A DNA stretch of 64,000 nucleotides from the NCBI GenBank assembly GCA_023386345.1, contig JAEWJT010000011.1:124001-188000 (forward strand), read 5' to 3'. The stretch is from Bacillota bacterium. Lineage in GTDB: Bacteria > Bacillota > Clostridia > Tissierellales > Sedimentibacteraceae. The notes beneath the pieces are model-generated. The model did not search any database and was not told where the DNA came from. It saw only the letters and a list, made by a program, of their open reading frames with translations. Numbering within the stretch: position 1 is the stretch's first letter; each line of letters opens with the position of its first letter. Positions 17,643 to 25,709 of the stretch are shown in pieces. Position numbers and translations under genes: made by a program.

Positions 17643-17788
17643 CTCTGCCAACTTGTTTACACAAGGGTATTAGATGGAACATCAAGTAAGAAAATCAGAC
17701 CATATCATTTCACCGGGTGTGACCACACGCAAGTCAGTCTATCTATGGTATTCGGTTCAGTGACGCCGTGAACAAAGAAACATTATGT
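17643..17788 (+). repeat. attC10, long type, decayed (146 bp)
   Basis: R' is CTCTGCC at 17643, from an expected CTCTAAC complementary to the cassette start TTAGAG. R'' is ATTATGT at 17782, with G replaced by A. The interior is TTGTTTACACAAGGGT with ACGCCGTGAACAAAGAAAC at the right. Confidence 0.8.
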
Positions 17789-17824
17789 TAAAGAACATGT
17801 CAAAGAAATTAGAGAGGTAAAAAA

Positions 17825-18286
17825 ATGTACGAATATTTTAATGGATTAGTGATAAGAGAAGGTAAAAATAATCTTCCAACTGAAAAGATAAAGAAGCTAT
17901 ATCATAGTGTTGGTTGGAGCTCAAATAATCTACCAAGTTGGCAAGAAGAAAAGTATCAATTATTTTTTGAGAACTCTACATGGGCTTATACAGTTTGGGA
18001 TAAGGATGAGATAGTTGCTATGGTAAGAGTTATATCTGATAAAATAGCACTTGCTGATTTAACAGACTTAATTGTAATTCCGGAATATCAAAAAAAAGGA
18101 ATTGGGAAAAAATTGGTTCAATTATGTGTTCAAAAATTACCACATGGTAACTGGTTTGTCCACACAACTAGTAATAATTATGACTTTTATAGAAAGTGTG
18201 GGTTTAGTGTTCCAGATAAAACATTACCTCAAGGAACATGTACATATTTGGGTTTTATGATAGCTAGAGTAGAGGGGCATAGATAG
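17825..18286 (+). CDS. GNAT-family acetyltransferase (cassette 11)
   Basis: A complete single-domain GNAT of 153 residues. The core beta strands read WAYTVWDKDEIVAMVRVI and ALADLTDLIVIPEYQ, and the acetyl-CoA loop is QKKGIGKKL at about 89-97. The end NYDFYRKCGF is typical of the family. It resembles small amine or peptide acetyltransferases; the substrate is unknown. GAGAGG precedes the ATG. It is the last gene of the array and is not followed by a recognisable attC. Confidence 0.85.
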   Translation: MYEYFNGLVIREGKNNLPTEKIKKLYHSVGWSSNNLPSWQEEKYQLFFENSTWAYTVWDKDEIVAMVRVISDKIALADLTDLIVIPEYQKKGIGKKLVQLCVQKLPHGNWFVHTTSNNYDFYRKCGFSVPDKTLPQGTCTYLGFMIARVEGHR

Positions 18287-18460
18287 GACAAATCATATTT
18301 AGCTCCATATCAATTTAGATACAAAATGTTTTTTTAGAGCTTGAAACTGTGATAGATTGTATCTGAAAAATATCTCAATATATGATAGAGATTTTATACT
18401 TGCACAATTCTCAAACAACGAAGTCAATCGGTACTTATGAAAAAAATAAATAATAACTTA
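18287..18460. other. Gene-free stretch after the last cassette
   Basis: Together with 18604-18676 this is AT-rich sequence without coding signals or attC boxes. A loose 8-base inverted repeat (AGATACAA...TTGTATCT) is the only structure seen. The last cassette's 3' attC, expected to begin with ACATAAC, is not found. Confidence 0.6.
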
Positions 18461-18489
18461 TTGCATTTTTATAATAGAGATGTTATAAT
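18461..18489 (+). promoter_or_regulatory. Strong promoter of the orphan RNA unit
   Basis: TTGCAT at 18461, a 17-base spacer and a perfect TATAAT at 18484. The predicted start is near 18496. Confidence 0.65.
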
Positions 18490-18495
18490 TTGATA

Positions 18496-18603
18496 TAACT
18501 AAAAATAAACAATAGCCAAGTATGGCTGACACTTCGTAAAACAAAAAAGTATTTAGTAATTACCCTGTGCCTACAGAGTAATTATTAAATACTTTTTTTA
18601 TTT
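18496..18603 (+). ncRNA. Candidate small RNA of about 108 bases
   Basis: The unit runs from the promoter's expected start to a strong terminator. It contains a small hairpin (AGCCAAGTATGGCT). A long terminal stem follows (AAAAAAGTATTTAGTAATTAC with its complement, loop CCTGTGCCTACAGA) ending in a T-run. No open reading frame with a ribosome site lies inside, and the nearest downstream gene starts 200 bases later with its own promoter-like boxes. It matches no riboswitch class I can name. It could be an independent regulatory RNA or a terminated leader. Confidence 0.5.
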
Positions 18604-18676
18604 TATACCTTTAATTTCGCATTAAATCAGTGTTCTTTTAGTTAATTAAATAACAAAAAATTTTTTCAAATATATC

Positions 18677-18705
18677 TTGCAAAATCTTCCAAGTAGGAGT
18701 AAGAT
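18677..18705 (+). promoter_or_regulatory. Likely promoter of the V-type ATPase operon
   Basis: TTGCAA at 18677 and TAAGAT at 18700 are separated by 17 bases, about 105 bases before the first gene. Confidence 0.4.
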
Positions 18706-18810
18706 AGTGTTTGTTTAAATATTAAAATCTTTATACAAGGATTAATTAAATATATTTATATATTTTGGACAAAATAAATTGTACTAAATTAGAAAGGAAT
18801 GTGAATTAGC

Positions 18811-19134
18811 TTGAAGGATATAATAGAGCAAATTATTGAAATTGATCAATTGGCATTTGAAAATAAAAAGAAGAATGATGAACTTTTAGCTACTAAAAAG
18901 CAGGAATTTGAAAGTAAAATAGCTCAGTATAGTCAGTCGATGCTTGAAAATGCAAAAAAAGAATCAGAAAAAATATTATCGCAGATAGCTGAAGCGAATA
19001 TTAATCAACCATCACAAAAAACTTTTACTAATAGTATAGAGGAAAAATATTCACAAATTGAGGATAAGTTGGTAGAAATAGTATTCAATAAACTTTTTGC
19101 TGTGAGTCCATCGGACACACTGGAAGTGGGTTAG
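18811..19134 (+). CDS. V-type ATPase peripheral-stalk subunit (H/G-like)
   Basis: The 107-residue, highly charged helical protein (EIDQLAFENKKKNDELLATK, YSQSMLENAKKESEKI) fits the coiled-coil stalk subunit that pairs with subunit E in bacterial and archaeal V/A-type ATPases. Low sequence conservation makes position the main evidence: it is first in the operon, three bases before subunit C. TTG at 18811 is the start, with AAAGGA about 12 bases upstream. It would link the catalytic head to subunit I as part of the stator. Confidence 0.75.
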   Translation: MKDIIEQIIEIDQLAFENKKKNDELLATKKQEFESKIAQYSQSMLENAKKESEKILSQIAEANINQPSQKTFTNSIEEKYSQIEDKLVEIVFNKLFAVSPSDTLEVG

Positions 19135-19137
19135 TAT

Positions 19138-20190
19138 ATGAGCAGATATGTAGCATATGATGCAGTCAATACAAAAATTAAATCTATGATGAGCAAACTT
19201 TTAATTGAAGAGAATTGGAATAGGGTTCTTGAATGTAAAAATGTTGAACAGCTCGTATCTGTATTAAAGGATTCACCTGAATTTGAAACAATTCTAAGAG
19301 GAGTTGAACCTCACCAAATTCACAGAGATGATCTTGAAACGGCTTTTGGTAGACTGAGAGTAGATGAAATGGAGAGAATAATTCATTATTTTTCCGGACC
19401 ATACAAAGCCTTTTTACAAACATTGTTATTTGAGTTTGAATTGATAGATTTGATATTAGTAATTAGAAAAGTGTCTCAAAATGAAAGCATGGATGATGTA
19501 AGAAAGCATTTTGTGCATTCTGAAAAGTTTTCAGAACTTGCATTTGATAAGCTAATAGCTTCTTCAAATATTGCAGACCTCACCGCAAACCTTGCAGCAA
19601 ATACAAAGGGTAAATCTTTTTATGAAAAACTCAGAAACCTATCTAGTGAGGATGTAATCAAAAGAGAATTTCATATAGAAATGGAATTGCAGATGTATCT
19701 GTATAGTAATTTATTCAAAAGGGCTAAAAGTCTCAGTTATGCTGATAGAATAGAGGTTGAAGACATACTTGGGTTTAAAATTGATTTTGAAAATGTACAG
19801 TGGATTTACAGGGGAATGAAATATTATAATATTTCACCGCAAGAAATTCTTATTTACTGTCTGCCAGGCGGTAAGAGAATTAATTATCAAGGATTAAAAA
19901 AACTGTGCTATACAAAATCGACTGAAGAAATGAAGTCACTGGCACATAAATATTTAAAAAAATATGATGTATTTGATGTTTCAGAAGATAGTGAAATAGG
20001 TATAAACATGGATAGGTACTTTTTAAAATATCTCAGTAAAATAGATAGAAATAAAAAATCTATTGGAACTGTTCTTGCTTATTACTATACAAATGAGATA
20101 ATTTTCAAGGACTTTATTATTATGACAGAAGGTATAAAATATAAAGTACCTATAGAAATTTTAGAGAAATATCTAACGCGAATTGCATAA
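19138..20190 (+). CDS. V-type ATPase subunit C
   Basis: The 350-residue protein has the expected length and features of the V/A-ATPase C (d-type) subunit. It opens with YVAYDAVNTKIKSMMSKLL and is almost entirely helical with aromatic-rich repeats such as EFELIDLILVIRKV. The subunit sits as a socket on the membrane rotor and receives the central stalk. It follows the stalk gene with a three-base gap and precedes subunit I. A small hairpin (ATACTAATC/GATTAGTAT, about 20229-20249) lies between it and subunit I. Confidence 0.85.
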   Translation: MSRYVAYDAVNTKIKSMMSKLLIEENWNRVLECKNVEQLVSVLKDSPEFETILRGVEPHQIHRDDLETAFGRLRVDEMERIIHYFSGPYKAFLQTLLFEFELIDLILVIRKVSQNESMDDVRKHFVHSEKFSELAFDKLIASSNIADLTANLAANTKGKSFYEKLRNLSSEDVIKREFHIEMELQMYLYSNLFKRAKSLSYADRIEVEDILGFKIDFENVQWIYRGMKYYNISPQEILIYCLPGGKRINYQGLKKLCYTKSTEEMKSLAHKYLKKYDVFDVSEDSEIGINMDRYFLKYLSKIDRNKKSIGTVLAYYYTNEIIFKDFIIMTEGIKYKVPIEILEKYLTRIA

Positions 20191-20258
20191 ACAGCGTTTT
20201 ATGAACGAAATCAATACTTATACTAATCAAGGATTAGTATTGTATAAGGAGGGAAAAA

Positions 20259-22238
20259 ATGGCAATAGAAAAAATGGTGTTAATTAAAATTGTAGCTTCG
20301 CTTAATGATATGCACAATATTTTAAAGCAGATTGTTTTGTCAGAAAGTGCTCACCTCGATTTTGAGAAAAGCAACACATATGATGACAACTACATGATAC
20401 ATGAGTATGAAGCTTTTGCACCAGAATCTAATTATTTTAAAAATGTTGACAGCTATGAAATGATTAAAAAATATAGCGAGATGGAGACTTCTATAGAAAA
20501 GCTATGCCAAACTGCTGGTATAGAATTAAAGGTCTATAAAAAACATATAGAAAATTTTAAATACACTTTTGATAGTCTATCACAAAGTTTTCAAAAAATT
20601 AATGAAGAAATGGCAAGTACGCTTGAAGAAATCAGCTTCAAGAAGAAAAAAATCTCTGAACTTTCGGAATTTGAAAAAAATGTTGACAATATAAGAGACA
20701 AGAGTTTAGATTTTGGAAGATTATCTGATTTGAATTATTTCGATTATGAAATAGGAACCTTATCTTATGAAGATAACATAAGAATGAAAAGAAATTATGA
20801 GAATATTACTGCTATTGCATTGAAAATAGGTATAATAGAGTCTTCAGTAGAGGATATGTATATAGTTATTTATCCTAAAAAGCTCAAAGATGAGAATACA
20901 AAACTCTTAAAATCTTTAAATTGGAACAGAGTAAATGCACCTATGGACGTCACTGGGACAGTAGATGAAATACTGTCACAAACAAAGAGTCAAATTGCAA
21001 CCTTATCCAAAGAGCTAGAAAATGATATGAAAAATATAGATAAAAATATAAAGGATAATGAGGCTTTACTTAATAAAATATATACAGCAGTAAAACTTGA
21101 AAAGAAAGTTTTTGAATTAGAAAAAAATATAAATTATGACGGTAATGTGTTTGTAATAGATGCGTGGGCGAGAGCAAGAGATAAGGATCTTATAAAAAAA
21201 TCTTTAGAAACTGTAACAGATAAATTCCTTATGACATATAAAAAACCTGAAGAAATAGGTAAAAATGTCACACCACCTACGATGCTTAAAAACAATTTTT
21301 TTTCAAAGCCCTTTGAAATGATTGTTACGATGTATGGACTGCCATCATACAACGAGATAGACCCTACACCATTTTTATCACTGACATTTTTCTTAATGTT
21401 TGGATTGATGTTTGGAGATATAGGTCAAGGTTTGATATATCTTTTAGCGGGCTTTTTAATCAGTAAAAAGAGTAAAGTGATAGGAGATATAGCAATGAGA
21501 GTTGGTATAAGCTCTACACTTTTTGGTTTTGTATATGGCAGCTTATTTGGGCTTGAAAAAGAAGAATTGCCATGGCTGCCAAGTTTAATCGGGAGACCTC
21601 TTGATCCAAGAAATATTATGCCAATATTATTGACAGGTGTAGTATTTGGAGTAGTTGTGCTAACAGTATCTTTTGCTATAGGGATTATAAATCGCCTAAA
21701 AAAAAAGGACATTGAAGAAGGAATTTTCGGTAAAAATGGTGTCATGGGATATGTGTTCTTTATCAGCTTGATAATGATGGGAGTATCTTTAACAAAGGTT
21801 ATAAAATTACCAATACAAGTGTTTGTTATATCGTTGATAATTAGTTTAGTTATCATGATATTAAAACAGCCTGTAACTCATTTGTTTATAGGTAAAAGAC
21901 CACTGATACACGGAAAGGCAGGAGCATATTTTACAGAGAGTATATTTGAAGGGATAGAAACAATTCTTGGAACTTTGAGTAATGCTATATCTTTCATGCG
22001 TGTAGGTGCATTTGCACTAAGCCATGCCGGTTTATCCTTTGCATTTGTAGTGATGTCTAATTTGACTTCTAATATAATTGCTAAGGTATTTATTATTTTG
22101 GTTGGCAATATATTAATACTCAGCCTTGAGGGCTTAGTAGTCCTAATTCAGTGTCTAAGACTTGAGTATTATGAGATGTTTAGCAAATATTTTGTTGGTG
22201 ATGGGCTTGAATATAAGCCTGTGAAAATTAATGATTAA
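20259..22238 (+). CDS. V-type ATPase subunit I (membrane stator)
   Basis: The 659-residue length is usual for the family. Residues 1-360 form a long soluble helical hairpin (LSQSFQKINEEMASTLEEIS). The membrane half has about seven hydrophobic helices starting near 370 (LSLTFFLMFGLMFGDIGQG, the family hallmark). Further on, SFMRVGAFALSHAGLSF carries the essential arginine (R in FMRVGAF) that faces the rotor glutamate. It forms the ion half-channels. AAGGAGGG precedes the ATG. Confidence 0.95.
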   Translation: MAIEKMVLIKIVASLNDMHNILKQIVLSESAHLDFEKSNTYDDNYMIHEYEAFAPESNYFKNVDSYEMIKKYSEMETSIEKLCQTAGIELKVYKKHIENFKYTFDSLSQSFQKINEEMASTLEEISFKKKKISELSEFEKNVDNIRDKSLDFGRLSDLNYFDYEIGTLSYEDNIRMKRNYENITAIALKIGIIESSVEDMYIVIYPKKLKDENTKLLKSLNWNRVNAPMDVTGTVDEILSQTKSQIATLSKELENDMKNIDKNIKDNEALLNKIYTAVKLEKKVFELEKNINYDGNVFVIDAWARARDKDLIKKSLETVTDKFLMTYKKPEEIGKNVTPPTMLKNNFFSKPFEMIVTMYGLPSYNEIDPTPFLSLTFFLMFGLMFGDIGQGLIYLLAGFLISKKSKVIGDIAMRVGISSTLFGFVYGSLFGLEKEELPWLPSLIGRPLDPRNIMPILLTGVVFGVVVLTVSFAIGIINRLKKKDIEEGIFGKNGVMGYVFFISLIMMGVSLTKVIKLPIQVFVISLIISLVIMILKQPVTHLFIGKRPLIHGKAGAYFTESIFEGIETILGTLSNAISFMRVGAFALSHAGLSFAFVVMSNLTSNIIAKVFIILVGNILILSLEGLVVLIQCLRLEYYEMFSKYFVGDGLEYKPVKIND

Positions 22239-22280
22239 TTTATAAAAATAAAAATTCTTATAAAACAAATGGAGGAAATT

Positions 22281-22715
22281 ATGCAAATTTTATTATTATT
22301 AATGGCAATTACAGTGTCAGTAGGAACAATTCTTTATGGTAAGAAAGCTTATAAGGAGAATAAAAAAGGAAATATTAAAAAATATGTTGCAGCTTCAGTT
22401 TCAGCTTTTGGTGTAGTGGCAGCTGCGATGATTATATCAGCAATGTTTGGTAAAACAGTATTTGCAGAGGTGGCAGAAGCTACGGCAAATGCTGGCTTAA
22501 CTCTTGGAGATGGTTTTAAATACTTAGCTGCTGCAATAAGTACAGGACTTGGAACAATCGGTGCTGGTATAGCAGTTGCTTCAGTTGGTTCTGCGGCAAT
22601 TGGTGCAGTTACAGAGGACTCATCTATACTTGGTAAAACATTGATATTTGTTGGTATGGCAGAAGGTATATCAATATTTGGTATGATTATTTCTATATTA
22701 ATTCTGTTCTCTTAA
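22281..22715 (+). CDS. V-type ATPase subunit K (rotor proteolipid)
   Basis: A 144-residue membrane protein with four hydrophobic helices arranged as two hairpins. The ion-binding glutamate is in the last helix (FVGMAEGISIFGMI). The Gln positions known to help bind sodium in Enterococcus NtpK (TQGLYG and SGIAQG motifs) have no counterparts: the third helix reads GAGIAVASVG. A proton-driven ring is therefore possible, though alignment is needed. The ATG at 22281 is chosen because TGGAGG lies just upstream; the in-frame ATG at 22269 overlaps that site. Confidence 0.92.
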   Translation: MQILLLLMAITVSVGTILYGKKAYKENKKGNIKKYVAASVSAFGVVAAAMIISAMFGKTVFAEVAEATANAGLTLGDGFKYLAAAISTGLGTIGAGIAVASVGSAAIGAVTEDSSILGKTLIFVGMAEGISIFGMIISILILFS

Positions 22716-22809
22716 TATAATATTGAAGAAAATAAATAAAAATCTTAAAATTTAAGTGCTTTGTGCTTAGAAAAAGGATTTAGCTTCTCGTTTATAGGAG
22801 GGAATAATT

Positions 22810-23118
22810 TTGAAATCATTCTTAATAAGTGATAATAGAGATACATTTGTCGGGATGAGGCTTGCCGGTGTTAATGGGGTTGTAGTCCATAGTAAGGAAG
22901 AGGCATCTGACATGATAAAAAAATGTATTAGCGATAATGAAATAGGTGTACTTATATTGACTGAAAAAATTGTTGATATGCTTAAGGAAGAGGTTATGCG
23001 TCTTAAGCTGAAAAGTAGAAAGCCTTTAATCATTGAAATTCCGGACAGACATGGAACAAATAGAGGATATGATACAATATCAACATATATTAAAGAGTCT
23101 GTTGGAATTAAAATATAA
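22810..23118 (+). CDS. V-type ATPase subunit F
   Basis: The 102-residue protein has the typical opening of this central-stalk subunit (FLISDNRDTFVGMRLAGVNG). A Rossmann-like segment EIGVLILTEKIVDML and the end PLIIEIPDRHG follow. It binds subunit D inside the catalytic head. TTG at 22810 is preceded by ATAGGAGGG. The 94 bases between K and this gene show no strong terminator. Confidence 0.9.
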   Translation: MKSFLISDNRDTFVGMRLAGVNGVVVHSKEEASDMIKKCISDNEIGVLILTEKIVDMLKEEVMRLKLKSRKPLIIEIPDRHGTNRGYDTISTYIKESVGIKI

Positions 23119-23132
23119 GGAGGTGGGTAAGT

Positions 23133-23756
23133 ATGGTAACAATTGAGCAAAAAATTATATTATTTTCAAGATTGATATATCAGCTTATGAATTCAAATTT
23201 TAAAGAAGTATTACAAGATTTAGAGTCTGAGTATGATAAAAAATTTGAAGAGAATAAGCATAATATTGATTTGCAAGTAAAGAAAATAGTAAATAGCGCT
23301 CATAAAAAAAGAGATTTGGAAGTTTCAAAGATACAAGGAACTTTAAAAATGAATGAAAAAAAAGAATATATGCTTGAGAAAGAAAAATGCTATGAAAAAT
23401 TCATGAATAAATTAAAAGCATATATATTTGAATATGTTAAAAGTGAGTCATATAAAAATTACTTGTTAAAGCTAATAAATGACATTGGTTTAAAATGCAC
23501 AGATATGAACGATATAAGCCTTTATCTTACAAAAGAAGATCATGGCAAATATAGTGATTTATTGGGCAAGGAATTACAAAAATTAGGGTATAAAGAAAAT
23601 AATTATAAGATTGAAATTTTAAAAAATAGTATAATAGGCGGCTTCGTAATAGAGGATAATATAAATAAAATTAGAATAGATTTATCAATAAAATCCTTGT
23701 TAGATGATAATAGGGAATATATTATGAAAATTTTATTTGAAGCTTTAGAAATGTAA
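23133..23756 (+). CDS. V-type ATPase subunit E (peripheral stalk)
   Basis: The 207-residue protein has a long helical N-terminal half (EVLQDLESEYDKKFEENKHN) and a mixed alpha/beta C-terminal domain (SIIGGFVIEDNINKIRIDLS), which is the E-subunit signature. It forms the peripheral stalk with the short first subunit. AAGGAGGTGGG lies before the ATG and only 14 bases separate it from subunit F. A hairpin-rich 90-base spacer follows before subunit A. Confidence 0.88.
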   Translation: MVTIEQKIILFSRLIYQLMNSNFKEVLQDLESEYDKKFEENKHNIDLQVKKIVNSAHKKRDLEVSKIQGTLKMNEKKEYMLEKEKCYEKFMNKLKAYIFEYVKSESYKNYLLKLINDIGLKCTDMNDISLYLTKEDHGKYSDLLGKELQKLGYKENNYKIEILKNSIIGGFVIEDNINKIRIDLSIKSLLDDNREYIMKILFEALEM

Positions 23757-23846
23757 AGGGTGAAGAAAGCTTCATTCTTTAGAAGAATCGTTCCGATTCT
23801 TCATCAAGTTTTATGACGCTGTAAAGTGGCGTAATGTGAGGTAATT
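23757..23846 (+). repeat. Hairpin/Shine-Dalgarno element, copy 1
   Basis: Upstream hairpins (GAAGAATCGTTCCGATTCTTC) are followed by TTTATGACGCTGTAAAGTGG, a CGTAATGTGAGG tail and the ATG of subunit A. The ACGC/GCGT stem covaries with the ATGCC/GGCAT stem of the other two copies. Confidence 0.6.
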
Positions 23847-25709
23847 ATGATTGAGGTTAAACAAGATATAGACAGTGATGAAAATATGCAACAAGCCCAT
23901 GCACAAGTGTCTGATGATGTTTTGCGAAATAAGAGTCATGGGCATAATAATGAAGGAATAGTTAATTATATAAATGGACCTGTAGTTAAAGGACTTAATA
24001 TGAGCTCATTTAAGGTCAATGAGATGGTTACTGTAGGAGAAAAAAAGCTTATCGGTGAAGTTGTTTCATTGGATAAGGATGAAGCTACAATTCAAGTTTA
24101 CGAAGAAACAGAAGGACTTAGTTTTGGTGAAAAAATATATTCAACAGGCTCTCCTTTATCTGTAACTCTTGGTCCGGGCATGATTGGCAATATATTTGAT
24201 GGGATACAAAGACCATTAAAATATATACAGGAGCTTTCTAAAGATTTTATACCAGAAGGTATAGGCTTGGCAACAATAGATTTTAATAAAGAGTGGAGTA
24301 CTGAGATTATCGTTAAAAAAGGCGATTATCTAAAATCTGGAGAAGTATATGCAAAAGTTCCGGAAACAAAAAGTATAGTACATAAACTTATGGTTCCGTA
24401 TAATGTAAGCGGTAAGGTATTAGAGGCAAAGGAAAGCGGAAACTATAAGCTAAATGATACTATTGTTGTTTTAGAACAAGAAGATGGCGAAAAATACAAT
24501 CTTACTCTTTGTACAAAATGGCCTGTAAGAGAGGCAAGACCTATAGAGAAAAGAATACCTATATATAAGCCACTCATCACAGGACAAAGAGTAATAGACA
24601 GCTTCTACCCAGTTGCAAAGGGTGGAACAGTAGGCTTGCCGGGAGGCTTTGGAACAGGAAAAACTGTTACGCAGCATCAGTTTGCTAAGTGGAGTGATGC
24701 CGATATCATAGTTTATATAGGCTGTGGTGAGCGTGGCAATGAAATGACAGATGTTTTGGAAGAATTTCCTAAATTAATAGACCCAAGAACAAACAGAGCA
24801 ATTATGGAGAGAACTATACTTATAGCAAATACTTCAAATATGCCTGTTGCTGCGAGAGAAGCTAGTATCTATACTGGTATAACAATGGCAGAATATTATA
24901 GAGATATGGGATATGATGTAGCCATAATGGCAGATTCTACATCAAGATGGGCTGAGGCTCTTCGTGAGATAGCAGGACGTCTTGAGCAAATGCCTGCCGA
25001 AGAGGGATATCCGGCATATTTACCGTCAAGATTAGCACAGTTTTATGAGAGAGCTGGTTGTGTTAAAACACTTTCAGGAGAGGAAGCAAGTGTTACAATT
25101 ATAGGAGCTGTTTCACCTCCAGGGGGAGATTTCTCAGAGCCTGTAACTGAAAATACAAAGAGGTTTGTTACTGCATTTTTGGCGCTTGATAAAAAGCTTG
25201 CTTATGCAAGACATTATCCCGCTATAAACTATCTAACAAGCTATAGCGGTTATGCTTCGATACTTAAAACATGGTATGATGAAAATGTATCTCCGGAAAT
25301 GATGGAGCTTCGTGCGAAGATGATAAAGCTTTTACAGGAAGAAGAAAAACTTAACGAGATAGTTCAGCTGGTAGGAGAAGATGTTTTACCTAATGACCAA
25401 GCTCTTGTTTTAGAGATAGCAAGAATTGTAAAAAAAGGATTTTTACAGCAAAATGCTTTGCATAAGGAAGATAGCTATGTTGTTTTACCAAAGCAGTATA
25501 AGATGCTTAAAGTTATTGATACTTTATATGAAAGTGCACTTGCATGTGTAAAAATAGGCATACCTATTTCGACGATAAGAGAACAAGGACTTATCCAAGA
25601 TGTTTTAAGGATGAAATATGATGTATCAAATGATAATCTTTCATTACTGGACGAATTATCAGATAAAATTGTTAAAGCTTACAGTGATTTAAGGAAAAAA
25701 TACGAGTAG
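23847..25709 (+). CDS. V-type ATPase catalytic subunit A
   Basis: The 620-residue catalytic subunit carries the P-loop GGFGTGKTV near residue 267-275. It also shows YIGCGERGNEMTDVL, the long non-homologous insertion with VPYNVSGKV, and the ADSTSRWAEALRE region. It hydrolyses or makes ATP in the head with subunit B. It is slightly longer than usual: about 37 polar residues (DSDENMQQAHAQ...KSHGHNNEG) precede the normal opening GIVNYINGPVV. The start is supported by GTGAGG just before the ATG. No internal ATG with a ribosome site was seen near residue 38. Confidence 0.96.
   Translation: MIEVKQDIDSDENMQQAHAQVSDDVLRNKSHGHNNEGIVNYINGPVVKGLNMSSFKVNEMVTVGEKKLIGEVVSLDKDEATIQVYEETEGLSFGEKIYSTGSPLSVTLGPGMIGNIFDGIQRPLKYIQELSKDFIPEGIGLATIDFNKEWSTEIIVKKGDYLKSGEVYAKVPETKSIVHKLMVPYNVSGKVLEAKESGNYKLNDTIVVLEQEDGEKYNLTLCTKWPVREARPIEKRIPIYKPLITGQRVIDSFYPVAKGGTVGLPGGFGTGKTVTQHQFAKWSDADIIVYIGCGERGNEMTDVLEEFPKLIDPRTNRAIMERTILIANTSNMPVAAREASIYTGITMAEYYRDMGYDVAIMADSTSRWAEALREIAGRLEQMPAEEGYPAYLPSRLAQFYERAGCVKTLSGEEASVTIIGAVSPPGGDFSEPVTENTKRFVTAFLALDKKLAYARHYPAINYLTSYSGYASILKTWYDENVSPEMMELRAKMIKLLQEEEKLNEIVQLVGEDVLPNDQALVLEIARIVKKGFLQQNALHKEDSYVVLPKQYKMLKVIDTLYESALACVKIGIPISTIREQGLIQDVLRMKYDVSNDNLSLLDELSDKIVKAYSDLRKKYE

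Larger units (their letters stand above)
7224..18286 (+). mobile_element. Relic integron gene-cassette array (eleven cassettes, ten attC-like sites)
   Basis: Eleven short co-oriented units, each with one gene (one carries two), are separated by structured repeats. Each repeat starts with an RYYYAAC-like box and ends with a GTTRRRY-like box, enclosing inverted arms as in integron attC sites. Cassette starts (TT of each R'') are 7225, 8155, 8963, 9952, 10728, 11762, 12624, 14555, 15691, 16858 and 17783. The R' box at the end of most cassettes is complementary to the R'' bases at the start of the same cassette, as expected for insertion of circular cassettes. The decayed IntI-like gene lies directly upstream. 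The last cassette has no recognisable attC. Confidence 0.85.

Noticed and set aside
8821..17788. CRISPR array as an explanation for the repeats
   Set aside because: The units are 93-148 bases and separated by whole genes, not by short unique spacers. They end in recombination boxes, and no cas genes are present.
6835..18286. Transposon or insertion sequence
   Set aside because: No transposase gene or terminal inverted repeats with target duplications were found; the recombinase remnant is of tyrosine type.
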